Assembly (NCBI RefSeq): GCF_020439865.1
Contig: NZ_JAGRPF010000153.1
Span: 1-56,284, forward strand
Origin: Prosthecobacter sp.
Lineage (GTDB): Bacteria; Verrucomicrobiota; Verrucomicrobiia; Verrucomicrobiales; Verrucomicrobiaceae
Direction: 5' to 3'
DNA: 56,284 nt
The number at the start of each line of letters is the position of its first letter. The stretch's first letter is position 1. The notes under the pieces were generated by a model. The model saw nothing but the letters and a program-made list of their open reading frames with translations. It did not search any database and was not told the DNA's origin. Below, piece after piece: positions 24,534 through 32,459 of this stretch. Position numbers and translations under genes: made by a program.

Positions 24534-26120
24534 ATGATTCGTTCTATCCTAGCCTCACTCGCGCTCGCGGTCACCGCTGGTGCCGCACAACCGCCAAACA
24601 TCGTCTTCATTTTCTGTGATGACCTCACCTGCCAGGCGATCAGCGCCTACGGTGACAAGCGCAAACTGCTCGAAACGCCGAACATGGACCGCCTGGCCAA
24701 GGAAGGCATGCGCTTTGACCGCTGCCTCGTCACCAACTCCATCTGCGGTCCCATGCGCGCCGTGATCCAGACGGGCAAATACTCGCACGCCAACGGCTTC
24801 TACAACAACAGCAACAGCCGCTTTGACAGCAGCCAGCCCACCTTTCCGAAAGTGATGCACGCCAACGGCTACCAGATGGCCATCATCGGCAAATGGCATC
24901 TCATGACCGATCCGGTCGGCTATGATTATTGGAACGTCCTTCCCGGCCAGGGTGCCTACTACAACCCGCCAATGATCGACAATGGCAAGCAGGTGAAATA
25001 CGAAGGCTACACCACCGACATCATCGGCGATCTCACCTTGAAATGGCTCGACCAGCGCGACAAATCGAAGCCGTTTATGATGATGAGCCAGCACAAGGCG
25101 CCCCATCGCGAGTGGGAGCCGCCGACGCGCCTGCTCGGTTTCGACAATGACCGGGTTTACGAAGAGCCTGAGACCTTGTTCGACAGCTACAGCGGTCGCA
25201 GCAAGGCGGTAAGCGATCACGACATGGGGATCGATCGCACCATGACAGATCGGGACGTCAAACTCGTCACACCCGGCAACCTCACCCCCGAGCAGAAGAA
25301 AGAGTGGGACGCCTATTATGAGCCGCGCAACGCAAAGTACCGCGCAGCCGTCCCCGCAGGCCGTGACCTCGTGAAATGGCGCTATCAGCGCTACATGCAC
25401 GACTACCTCGCCTGCGTGAAGGCGGTGGACGAAAACGTTGGCCGTGTGCTCGACTACCTCGACAAGAACGACCTCACCAAGAACACGGTCGTCATCCTGA
25501 GCAGCGACCAAGGCTTCTACCTCGGCGAACACGGCTGGTTCGACAAACGCTGGATCTTCGAGGAGTCGCTGCGCACCCCGATGCTCGTCCGCTGGCCCGG
25601 CGTCATCAAACCCGGCAGCACCTGCGAGAAGATTGTGAGCCCGGTGGATTTCGCGAGCACCTTCCTCGAAATCGCAGGCGCCCCGCCGATGGAAGGCGTA
25701 CAAGGCCGAAGCATCGTTCCTCTCATGAAGGGTGAGACGCCCGCCGACTGGCGCAAGTCGCTCTACTACCATTACTATGAGTATCCCGTGCCGCATCGCG
25801 TCCGCCCGCACTATGGCGTCATCACCGAGCGCTACAAGCTCGTGCACTACTACAAGCCCGACGTGGACGACTGGGAACTGCTCGACCGCCAAAAGGATCC
25901 TCAGGAACTGAAGAGTTTCTACAACGATCCTGAATACGCCGACACCGTGAAGGAGCTCAAAGCCGAGATTCTTCGACTCCAGGGCGAACTGAAGGAAACA
26001 ATGCCGCCACCGCGTCTCGCGCATGGCAACAAAGCCTTCGAAGGCGAGGTCAATCCGCCGGTGCAGCCGAAGAACAAAGGAGCAGGCAAAAAGAAGGCCG
26101 GAGCGAAGAAGCAGGAATAG
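24534..26120 (+). CDS. Secreted type I sulfatase
   Basis: This 528-residue enzyme has a signal peptide (MIRSILASLALAVTAGAAQ), the metal-binding pair DD at 29-30 (FIFCDDL), and the sulfatase signature CGPMRA with Cys71 followed by TGKYSHANG; Cys71 would be converted to formylglycine. Further hallmarks are GKWHL and SQHKAPHREW, with the late SDQGFYLGEHGWFDKRW metal site. It should remove sulfate esters from a glycan. A Lys-rich tail (KNKGAGKKKAGAKKQ) ends the protein. An accompanying sulfatase-maturing enzyme is not in this window. It follows xylG closely, so substrate sharing is possible but unproven. Confidence 0.93.
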   Translation: MIRSILASLALAVTAGAAQPPNIVFIFCDDLTCQAISAYGDKRKLLETPNMDRLAKEGMRFDRCLVTNSICGPMRAVIQTGKYSHANGFYNNSNSRFDSSQPTFPKVMHANGYQMAIIGKWHLMTDPVGYDYWNVLPGQGAYYNPPMIDNGKQVKYEGYTTDIIGDLTLKWLDQRDKSKPFMMMSQHKAPHREWEPPTRLLGFDNDRVYEEPETLFDSYSGRSKAVSDHDMGIDRTMTDRDVKLVTPGNLTPEQKKEWDAYYEPRNAKYRAAVPAGRDLVKWRYQRYMHDYLACVKAVDENVGRVLDYLDKNDLTKNTVVILSSDQGFYLGEHGWFDKRWIFEESLRTPMLVRWPGVIKPGSTCEKIVSPVDFASTFLEIAGAPPMEGVQGRSIVPLMKGETPADWRKSLYYHYYEYPVPHRVRPHYGVITERYKLVHYYKPDVDDWELLDRQKDPQELKSFYNDPEYADTVKELKAEILRLQGELKETMPPPRLAHGNKAFEGEVNPPVQPKNKGAGKKKAGAKKQE

Positions 26121-26160
26121 CCTGAGGCTTCGTTAATCGCTCACTTGAGCAATCAATTGA

Positions 26161-26189
26161 GGCGAACCGCAAATGCGGTTCGCCTTTTT
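26161..26189 (+). terminator. Intrinsic terminator after the sulfatase gene
   Basis: A perfect 10-bp stem (GGCGAACCGC, loop AAAT, GCGGTTCGCC) is followed by TTTTT on the plus strand, 40 bp after the sulfatase stop and before the convergent prepilin peptidase. Confidence 0.88.
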
Positions 26190-26209
26190 ATTTGGCGCCG
26201 AGGGATTGA

Positions 26210-27370
26210 TCAACGCCACATCGTCTTGCTCACATACCATTCGACGAATTGCGGCCCATAGAAGACCCACAACACGGCTCCCATCGCGAGATAGGGGCCG
26301 AAGGGAATCTTCGCCCCCCACTCGGCCTTGCCCGTGACTCGATGAATCACGGCAAACACCGTGCCCAGCACCGACGCGGCGAGGATTGTGAACAGCACCG
26401 ACTGCCAGCCGGTAAAGGCGCCGATCATCATCAGGAACAATACGTCGCCGAACCCCATCGCCTCACGCGGGATGACGACCTGAGTTGTTTTCGCGCGCAA
26501 CTTCGTCACGCCTTCGAGCGGGAACTCCTCAAGGTTCGCTCCTTCACGCACCTTCAGCTTCTCCATCCACAGTTCCGCGGTCACTGTGCCGAAGGAGCGT
26601 TCATTGACTTGAAGCTCGTTGCACGCGACCACCATGCGATCGGTCGCGCGCATGAAGAGGTCCGCCCAGTCATACTTGTGTTCACCGAACACGACGACCG
26701 GAGGCTCGTTTTCGTCCGGCTGCGTCACCTCCCAGCTCTCCTCCTTGGCAAAGACGAACTTCTTCCGCCCAAAGGCCAGCTTTCCCAGCTCGACGACCAA
26801 CCAAAGACCACCGAGTCCAAGAGCAGCGCTCGCTAGCGAAGCCAAGAGCCCGTTTGTATGGGTCTCCTGCCCGACTAACGCCGGCACCCACCAGGAGGAA
26901 AGGACTCCGACCACAGCACCGCCGATCGTGATCGAGTGCGGCAGGATGAAATGGTCGATGTCGATGAACGTGCCTGAGATCAACAGGCTCATGAACACCC
27001 ACAGGCACAGGACCTGCGGCCCCCAGAGGCGAATCAAGGGCCAGGGGTTCGTGGCGGAGTAATCTCCGCTGACCTTCAAAAACACGAGGTAGAACATCAC
27101 GCCCGTGAGCAGCTCCACCATGAAGTAGCGGATGGAAATCTTCCCGCCGCAGTTCGCACACTTCCCGCGCAGCAGCAGCCAGCTCAGCAGCGGAATGTTC
27201 TGCCACATGGGGATCTTGTATTTGCAGGAGGGGCAGAAACTGCGCTTCGGATTGTTCACCGAAATGCCCAATGGCAGGCGATAGATGACCACATTCAGAA
27301 AGGAGCCGATACCTGCGCCCATGTAGAAGGCGAGGATGTGCAGCAGGGTGTTGAGAATTTGAAAGCGCAT
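26210..27370 (-). CDS. Prepilin peptidase / N-methyltransferase
   Basis: This 386-residue polytopic membrane enzyme cleaves the leader of type IV prepilins or pseudopilins and methylates the new N-terminus. Visible are GSFLNVVIYRLP near 22-33, the zinc cysteines CPSC at 46-49 and CANC at 71-74, and two catalytic aspartates in DIDHFILP and GFGDVLF. Between them sits an unusual soluble insertion of about 100 residues (about 185-290, FGRKKFVFAKEESWE onward) where most family members have a short loop. ATG 27370 was chosen since the upstream extension is Arg-rich and not family-like. Confidence 0.9.
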   Translation of the reverse strand: MRFQILNTLLHILAFYMGAGIGSFLNVVIYRLPLGISVNNPKRSFCPSCKYKIPMWQNIPLLSWLLLRGKCANCGGKISIRYFMVELLTGVMFYLVFLKVSGDYSATNPWPLIRLWGPQVLCLWVFMSLLISGTFIDIDHFILPHSITIGGAVVGVLSSWWVPALVGQETHTNGLLASLASAALGLGGLWLVVELGKLAFGRKKFVFAKEESWEVTQPDENEPPVVVFGEHKYDWADLFMRATDRMVVACNELQVNERSFGTVTAELWMEKLKVREGANLEEFPLEGVTKLRAKTTQVVIPREAMGFGDVLFLMMIGAFTGWQSVLFTILAASVLGTVFAVIHRVTGKAEWGAKIPFGPYLAMGAVLWVFYGPQFVEWYVSKTMWR

Positions 27371-27432
27371 GGAGGACAGCAGAATTTGCAAACTTGCCCT
27401 GCCGTGCGTGTGTACGGAAGCAAAAAGTCCGC

Positions 27433-28206
27433 ATGACCTCAGATTCCCGGCACCGACCGACGCATGTGCCCTTATTGGCCGTCTTATTTCTCGCCGCGTG
27501 CGCCGCCGACGGCCCCTTTCAGCGTGGACGCGGTGAAACACTGTTTCTCGATGAGACCGCGCCGTCACGCGCACGCACTTCGAACGTGCCCAAATCAGGA
27601 CGGACTGAGGATCTGGCGAAGCAATTTGACCTGGTTGATGTTCGCAAAGTCATTCCCGACATCTCCATCGACCTTCGTTACGGCACCGCACAAAATGTGG
27701 CCAAACGCTCGCTCTACCCCGGAAGCATGCCCTGCCTTTTGCGCCGTGAAACGGCTGAAAAACTGCGAGCAGCACAGGCGCTGCTGCGCAGCCAGGGCTA
27801 CGGCATCCGTGTCTGGGATGGCTACCGGCCTCCGGAAGTGCAGGAAGCGCTCTATCAGGCAGGTGCCGCGACTCACATGTTCATTTCCCCTGAAAGCGCG
27901 GGCTGGAGCCGACACTGCGGAGGAATCGCTGTGGATGTGACCCTGATGGATGCCGCCGGTCGCGAGCAGCGCATGCCGACGGCGTTCGATGCCGGCCTGG
28001 CAAATGCGAGCGCGACCTATCGCGGTGGTGATCCCGTCATTGCCCGCAATGTGCGTCTGCTCCAGCAAGCGATGCAGCAGGCAGGCTTCTCCACAGCAGC
28101 AGCCGAATGGTGGCACTTCGACGATGCCGACTTCGCACAGAATCCCCAGCCCGTCATCTACGGTTGGCAGCTCCGCATCCCTGTCACTTCTCCGAAAACA
28201 CCGTGA
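27433..28206 (+). CDS. VanX-type D-Ala-D-Ala dipeptidase, lipoprotein
   Basis: This 257-residue protein has a lipoprotein signal ending LFLAAC and an M15D zinc peptidase domain. The zinc and catalytic residues are visible in SRHCGGIAVDVT (SxHxxGxAxD) and EWWHF; the arginine-containing YGTAQNVAKRS and WDGYRPPEVQ segments match VanX/DdpX. It would hydrolyse D-Ala-D-Ala or a similar dipeptide outside the cytoplasm, so it is likelier to serve cell-wall turnover than vancomycin resistance. ATG 27433 gives the signal peptide. Its TGA overlaps the GTG of the next gene. Confidence 0.88.
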   Translation: MTSDSRHRPTHVPLLAVLFLAACAADGPFQRGRGETLFLDETAPSRARTSNVPKSGRTEDLAKQFDLVDVRKVIPDISIDLRYGTAQNVAKRSLYPGSMPCLLRRETAEKLRAAQALLRSQGYGIRVWDGYRPPEVQEALYQAGAATHMFISPESAGWSRHCGGIAVDVTLMDAAGREQRMPTAFDAGLANASATYRGGDPVIARNVRLLQQAMQQAGFSTAAAEWWHFDDADFAQNPQPVIYGWQLRIPVTSPKTP

Positions 28207-28940
28207 GCATCCGCAACGACGCCACCTTCACGGTCATCGATGAGACCGACGGATACATCGTCGTCAACAAGCCTGCACCGCTGCAGATTCATCCCGGCGA
28301 TCCAAACGGTCCACCCACGCTCTGGCATCGGCTGTGCGACCTCCTCTCGTATGAAATCGCCAACGGCGGCCAGGTTTCCATCATCAACCGTCTCGACCGC
28401 GAAACGAGCGGCGTCGTGCTGGTCGCCAAAAATCACGAACTCGCCCGCGTCTTCGGGATGGCGATGCAGGAGCGCCGGATTCACAAGACCTACGTCGCCC
28501 TCGTTCACGGCTGGCCCGAATGGAAAGAGAAAATCGTGGACGCACCGATCTTGAGCGCACGGGAGGTCGAGCCTTCCGACATCTGGGTCAAACAGATCGT
28601 CCACGAGCAAGGCGTTCCCTGCCGGACCGAATTTCGCGCGCTGAAGCGCTTCGAGCGCGACGGCATGCCACTCGCCTTGATCGAAGCAAAGCCTGAAACG
28701 GGCCGCATGCATCAAATCCGCGTGCATCTCCATCACCTCGGTCTGCCCATCGTCGGCGACAAGCTCTACGGTCGCGATGACCGCTGCTATCTGGAGTTCA
28801 TCGAGACCGGCTGGACGCCTGTCTTGGAGAAAAAGCTGCTGCTTCCGCGGCAAGCGCTGCATTCCTCGCGTCTCGAGCTCAACCTCGAAGGCTTCCCGAG
28901 TTTTTGGGAGGCCCCGCTGCCATCTGAGTTCGTTTTGTAG
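28203..28940 (+). CDS. RluA-family pseudouridine synthase
   Basis: This 245-residue enzyme isomerises uridine to pseudouridine in rRNA or tRNA. The family signature NRLDRETSGVVL carries the catalytic Asp65, and KTYVALVHGW and GRMHQIRVHLHHLGLPIVGD follow. There is no S4 domain, as in RluA/TruC. The GTG start overlaps the VanX stop (GTGA), an organisation that suggests coupling of two unrelated functions. The exact target cannot be told from sequence. A hairpin repeat begins at its stop codon. Confidence 0.9.
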   Translation: MSIRNDATFTVIDETDGYIVVNKPAPLQIHPGDPNGPPTLWHRLCDLLSYEIANGGQVSIINRLDRETSGVVLVAKNHELARVFGMAMQERRIHKTYVALVHGWPEWKEKIVDAPILSAREVEPSDIWVKQIVHEQGVPCRTEFRALKRFERDGMPLALIEAKPETGRMHQIRVHLHHLGLPIVGDKLYGRDDRCYLEFIETGWTPVLEKKLLLPRQALHSSRLELNLEGFPSFWEAPLPSEFVL

Positions 28941-28982
28941 TCCGCCTTTAGGCGGTTCTGTTCCGCCTGAAGGCGGGACTAC
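28937..28982. repeat. Imperfect 20-bp palindromic repeat / possible terminator
   Basis: GTAGTC-CGCCTTTAGGCGG (28937-28955), a seven-base loop and CCGCCTGAAGGCGGGACTAC (28963-28982) pair over about 20 bp with one bulge and one mismatch. It lies between convergent genes and starts inside the stop codon of the pseudouridine synthase. Each arm contains a smaller palindrome. Its form recalls dispersed palindromic (REP-like) elements; only one copy is seen here. Confidence 0.7.
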
Positions 28983-28996
28983 CGAACAGTCTTCGA

Positions 28997-29680
28997 TCAA
29001 CTCCACCGCTTGACTCTGCTGTCGAGCTGAAACACCTGACCGCTAACATTCTCGAGGCAGTGCAGAAAGACAATGAAGCGTGCCACGTCGTGCGGCGTGT
29101 TCAAGCGGCCGAGGGCATGTGCGTTCGTCAGGTTTTCGCGAAACGCCGCGTCCTCCAGCAGATGACGCGTCATCATCGTCTCCAAAAATCCTGGTAGCAC
29201 GCAGTTCACGCGTACATTGCGTGCGCCATATTCTTTGGCGATGCTTTGCGTAAAGCCAATCAGGCCCGCCTTTGCCGCCGCATAATTCGCCTGCCCCGCC
29301 GGACCGCTGATCGCCGAATACGAGCCGATGTTCACGATGTGTCCACAGCGCTGCTTCGCCATCAGCTTCACCGCCGCCTGCGAAACAAGAAATGCTCCTT
29401 TTAGGTTCACATCCATCACCTGATCGAAGTCAGCTTCTTCCATCTTCACGACTGCAACATCGCGACACACACCCGCATTGTTCACCAGCAGGTCAATCTG
29501 CTTCAGGTGGGCGAAAAACGCCTTCACGGACGCCGCGTTCGCCACATCGAGCTCAGAACGCCCCGGCGAAAACACCTCGAAACCCGCCTGCTTGAGTTCT
29601 TCGCAAATCGATTGGGCCAAATCGCCCTCGCCGCCGGTGATGACGGCGAGGCGGGCTGGGCTGCTTGTCGAAGATGACAT
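28997..29680 (-). CDS. Short-chain dehydrogenase/reductase
   Basis: A 227-residue Rossmann-fold oxidoreductase of the FabG-like SDR family. The nucleotide loop is TGGEGDLA near 15-22, with LLVNNAGV, NIGSYSAISG (catalytic Ser), YAAAK (catalytic Tyr and Lys) and RVNCVLPGFLETMM. It uses NAD(P)H on an unknown carbonyl substrate. ATG 29680 was preferred to a TTG nine bases upstream. It is convergent with the pseudouridine synthase and 97 bp downstream of the oxidoreductase at 29778-30905, perhaps in one operon. Confidence 0.9.
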   Translation of the reverse strand: MSSSTSSPARLAVITGGEGDLAQSICEELKQAGFEVFSPGRSELDVANAASVKAFFAHLKQIDLLVNNAGVCRDVAVVKMEEADFDQVMDVNLKGAFLVSQAAVKLMAKQRCGHIVNIGSYSAISGPAGQANYAAAKAGLIGFTQSIAKEYGARNVRVNCVLPGFLETMMTRHLLEDAAFRENLTNAHALGRLNTPHDVARFIVFLHCLENVSGQVFQLDSRVKRWS

Positions 29681-29683
29681 GCA

Positions 29684-29762
29684 GGTCAATGGGTCAAGAG
29701 ATCAAGGAGGTCAAGATCGTCCCTTGTCGCGACTCTTGACTGCATTGACAGCGCAGCCTTGA
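29684..29762. repeat. Inverted TCAA/TTGA periodic array in the SDR leader
   Basis: On the plus strand GTCAA-type words recur at 8-9 bp spacing (29685-29715) and TTGAC words recur at about 11-12 bp spacing (29733-29762), so the two arms are inverted copies and could form a weak stem-loop. It lies upstream of the SDR start and downstream of the Gfo/Idh-like gene. It resembles, but is not in phase with, the 7-bp arrays. Confidence 0.45.
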
Positions 29763-29777
29763 CTTCTCGACCGTTTC

Positions 29778-30905
29778 TCAGCCCAGCGTGAAGGCCGGCA
29801 GTTTCACGATTTTGCCGCCTGCCATCGCGGACTGGTGGGCGCAGAGGCCGACGCAGGTCCAGTTGGCGGATTGGGTGGCGTTCGGGAACGGCTGGCGCTT
29901 CGAGGCAAGGGCGTTGGCGAACTCGTTGGCGAGATGCGGATGACTGCCACCGTGACCGCTGCCCTGCGTGAAACTGAGGTGCGTCTTTTTGCCGAGATCA
30001 TAGACGCCCTTCGTGGTGAAGCGCTGAATCGGCTTGGGCAGGCGCTTGGCGAAGTCGGGAGCCTTCACGAGCTTCGGAATCTTGTGCTCCGGCAGCTTGG
30101 CGCGGTGCATGATAAGCGGTTCATGCTCGATGAGCGGCCATTCGATGGAGACTTTGTCCCCATAGACATCAATGCTCTCGCGATACTGACGCGCGGTGTC
30201 GAACAGACTGCGGATGATGCGGGCGTTCACATCGGTGCCCTTGAACTTGATGTGGGCGGTTTCGACCGCGAACGGCGAACCGTAGCACTTCTGCAACTCC
30301 TTGCGGACGGAGCCGGAGCCGAAGCAGCTCACGTATTCGGCGGGCTTGCCGATGAGTCCGGCGACTGGGCCGACGCAGTGCGTGGCGTACCACATAGGAG
30401 GGAGGCCGGGCCAGTAGTTCGGCCAGCCGTCCATGTCCTGCTGATGCGAAGCCTGTACGAACTGCAGCTTGCCGAGCTTGCCCTGATCGAGTTGCTCCTT
30501 CATGAACAGGTATTCGCGGGCATAGACGACGGTCTCCATCATCATGTATTTGAGGCCGGTCTTCTTGACGAGATCGCAGATCTTTTTGCAGTCTTCGATG
30601 CTGGTGGCCATCGGCACCGTGCAGGCGACATGCTTGCCGGCCTTCAGCGCCTCGATGCTCATCCAGCCATGGTCAGGAATCGGTGAATTGATGTGGACGG
30701 CGTCGATGTTCGGATCTTTGAGCATCGCCTTGAAGTCCGTGTAGCGCACAGCCACGTCGAAGGCGTCGCCGATGGCGTTGAGCTTCTTCGGATCGCGCTG
30801 GCAGATGGCGTAACAGGTGGTCAACGGATGACGCTGCCAGATGGGGATGAATTCCGCCCCGAATCCGAGGCCGACGACGGCGATGTTGAGCTTTTTGTCA
30901 GACAT
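29778..30905 (-). CDS. Gfo/Idh/MocA-like oxidoreductase
   Basis: This 375-residue protein has an N-terminal NAD(P)-binding Rossmann fold (NIAVVGLGFGAEFIP), the DAVHINSPIPDHGWMSIEAL strand and AGKHVACTVPMATS. The last segment aligns with the usual AGKHVxxEKPxA, but the catalytic Lys of EKP is replaced (CTVPM). The C-terminal alpha/beta domain includes TVVYAREYLFM and GPVAGLIGKPAEYVSCFGSG. It would be expected to act on a sugar, but loss of the Lys makes conventional dehydrogenase activity doubtful. Members with a VPM variant seem frequent in this phylum, as far as I recall. Confidence 0.88.
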   Translation of the reverse strand: MSDKKLNIAVVGLGFGAEFIPIWQRHPLTTCYAICQRDPKKLNAIGDAFDVAVRYTDFKAMLKDPNIDAVHINSPIPDHGWMSIEALKAGKHVACTVPMATSIEDCKKICDLVKKTGLKYMMMETVVYAREYLFMKEQLDQGKLGKLQFVQASHQQDMDGWPNYWPGLPPMWYATHCVGPVAGLIGKPAEYVSCFGSGSVRKELQKCYGSPFAVETAHIKFKGTDVNARIIRSLFDTARQYRESIDVYGDKVSIEWPLIEHEPLIMHRAKLPEHKIPKLVKAPDFAKRLPKPIQRFTTKGVYDLGKKTHLSFTQGSGHGGSHPHLANEFANALASKRQPFPNATQSANWTCVGLCAHQSAMAGGKIVKLPAFTLG

Positions 30906-30994
30906 GATGGTTGGAAGTTGCGGCGACTTTATAGGCGCGGTCGGCGGCGGATGGGAAGGACAAAGTTTAGGGGGAATCGGACGGCGAAAACAAA

Positions 30995-31029
30995 GTTTCA
31001 GGTTTCAGGTTTCGAGTTTCAAGTTAGGG
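30995..31029. repeat. Heptamer-period array in the queA leader, 5 units
   Basis: GTTTCAG, GTTTCAG, GTTTCGA, GTTTCAA and GTTAGGG follow each other every 7 bp and end 12 bp before the queA start. Same GTT-initial family as the other arrays. Confidence 0.75.
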
Positions 31030-31041
31030 AACGGTGACACG

Positions 31042-32022
31042 ATGCTGACCTCGGACTTTGATTATCATTTGCCACCTGAATTGATCGCCAGTGAACCGCT
31101 GGCGGACCGTTCGGCATCACGGATGATGGTGGTGCATCGCGGTTCTGGAAAGATCGAGCATCGGATGTTTCGTGAGATCGGGCAGTTCGTGTCTCAGGAC
31201 GCGGGCGACATGCTGGTGTTGAACGACACGCGGGTGGTCCCTGCGCGCTACTTCACCAATCAAGGCTATGAGGTGTTGCGTCTCGACCCGCAGACGCCCA
31301 CGCGCTGGCGTTGCATGGTAAAGCCGGGGAAGAAATTCCGTGTAGGCCACACCGTGTCGATTGGAGAGGCCACGGGTACCGTGGTCGAAATCCTAGAGGA
31401 CAACGGCGACCGCATCATCGAGTTCGACCGCGTTGTGGACGAGTCCAAACACGGCCATCTGGCGCTGCCGCACTACATGGGCCGCGACGACCAACCTGCC
31501 GACCGCGAACGCTATCAAACCGTGTTTGCACGGGAAGAAGGCTCCATCGCCGCCCCCACAGCAGGTCTACATTTCACGCCTGAAGTGCTTGGCACGCTGC
31601 CTCACACGTTTGTGACGCTCCACGTCGGTGTCGGCACATTTCAACCGGTGAAGGTGGAGAACATCGCTGACCACAAGATGCACTCCGAAGTCTACGAAGT
31701 GCCAGAAGAGACCGCACAGACCGTGCAGGCAGCGAAACGTGTCATTCCCGTGGGCACCACCGCTTTGCGCACCTTGGAAACCGTCGCCCGCGATCATGGC
31801 CGGGTAATTCCCACACAAGGCAGCACGGACATCTTCATCCATCCCGGTTTTGAGTTTCGCGTTGCTGGCGGGCTGCTGACGAATTTCCACCTGCCCAAAT
31901 CGACGCTGATCATGCTGGTGAGCGCCTTTGCAGGAAGAGAACTCATCATGAAGGCCTACTCAGAGGCGATTCGTGAGCGCTACCGCTTCTTCAGCTACGG
32001 CGACTGCATGCTTATCGTGTGA
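31042..32022 (+). CDS. queA: S-adenosylmethionine:tRNA ribosyltransferase-isomerase
   Basis: QueA transfers a ribosyl unit from SAM to 7-aminomethyl-7-deazaguanine in tRNA during queuosine synthesis. The 326-residue protein starts MLTSDFDYHLPPELIA and contains LVLNDTRVVPARY, REEGSIAAPTAGLHFT, HVGVGTFQPV and PKSTLIMLVSAFAGRE, which are strongly conserved. An ATG at 30841 would add 67 residues across a repeat array, so I start at 31042. It is followed by a divergently oriented membrane gene. Confidence 0.96.
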   Translation: MLTSDFDYHLPPELIASEPLADRSASRMMVVHRGSGKIEHRMFREIGQFVSQDAGDMLVLNDTRVVPARYFTNQGYEVLRLDPQTPTRWRCMVKPGKKFRVGHTVSIGEATGTVVEILEDNGDRIIEFDRVVDESKHGHLALPHYMGRDDQPADRERYQTVFAREEGSIAAPTAGLHFTPEVLGTLPHTFVTLHVGVGTFQPVKVENIADHKMHSEVYEVPEETAQTVQAAKRVIPVGTTALRTLETVARDHGRVIPTQGSTDIFIHPGFEFRVAGGLLTNFHLPKSTLIMLVSAFAGRELIMKAYSEAIRERYRFFSYGDCMLIV

Positions 32023-32035
32023 AGCGATGCTGACG

Positions 32036-32425
32036 TCAGCGCGTCTTTGCGGCCGACCAAGTGGCCAAAATGAACACGACGGCCACCACTCCGGCCTGCA
32101 GCCACGAGACAGCCGGATCCGGCCGCTCCAATCCACCCGTGAAGACAAACGTAACTCCGGCATAAACCAGCGTCTCAATCACCCCGCATAGGACGCCGCC
32201 TTCTCCAAGCAGTCCGACCATCAGGGCCAATCCGATCACTCCACCGGGAATCGCCAGCCAGGACCACAAGGACGCAGCCATAGCCCCTCCCACAGCTGCA
32301 CCGGCGAAGACGAGCGGCAGAGCGCCCAAAATCAGCAATCCCTGGCCGAGACTCTTAGGACCACCTCCGGACGACGAAGGCATTCGTGGAGGATTCAACC
32401 GGTTCCAGTCAGGCAGTGGAATCAT
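32036..32425 (-). CDS. Small multi-pass membrane protein
   Basis: This 129-residue protein has a Pro/Ser-rich N-terminus and about four hydrophobic segments (LGQGLLILGALPLVFAGAAV, SLWSWLAIPGGVIGLALMVG, VLCGVIETLVYAGVTFVF, GVVAVVFILATW). No family is recognised. The ATG at 32425 is supported by GGAGG eight bases upstream. It begins 34 bp after the stop of the AMP-ligase gene on the same strand and is probably its operon partner. Confidence 0.75.
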   Translation of the reverse strand: MIPLPDWNRLNPPRMPSSSGGGPKSLGQGLLILGALPLVFAGAAVGGAMAASLWSWLAIPGGVIGLALMVGLLGEGGVLCGVIETLVYAGVTFVFTGGLERPDPAVSWLQAGVVAVVFILATWSAAKTR

Positions 32426-32459
32426 GATAAGGTCCTCCAAGTCCGGCCAACCTGAACAA

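Noticed and set aside
24555..26024. A 489-residue open frame antisense to the sulfatase
   Set aside because: Overlaps a gene with full catalytic motifs and lacks a recognisable domain.
27433..28206. Vancomycin-resistance gene cluster
   Set aside because: The VanX-type enzyme is alone, with a lipoprotein signal and no VanH or VanA partners.
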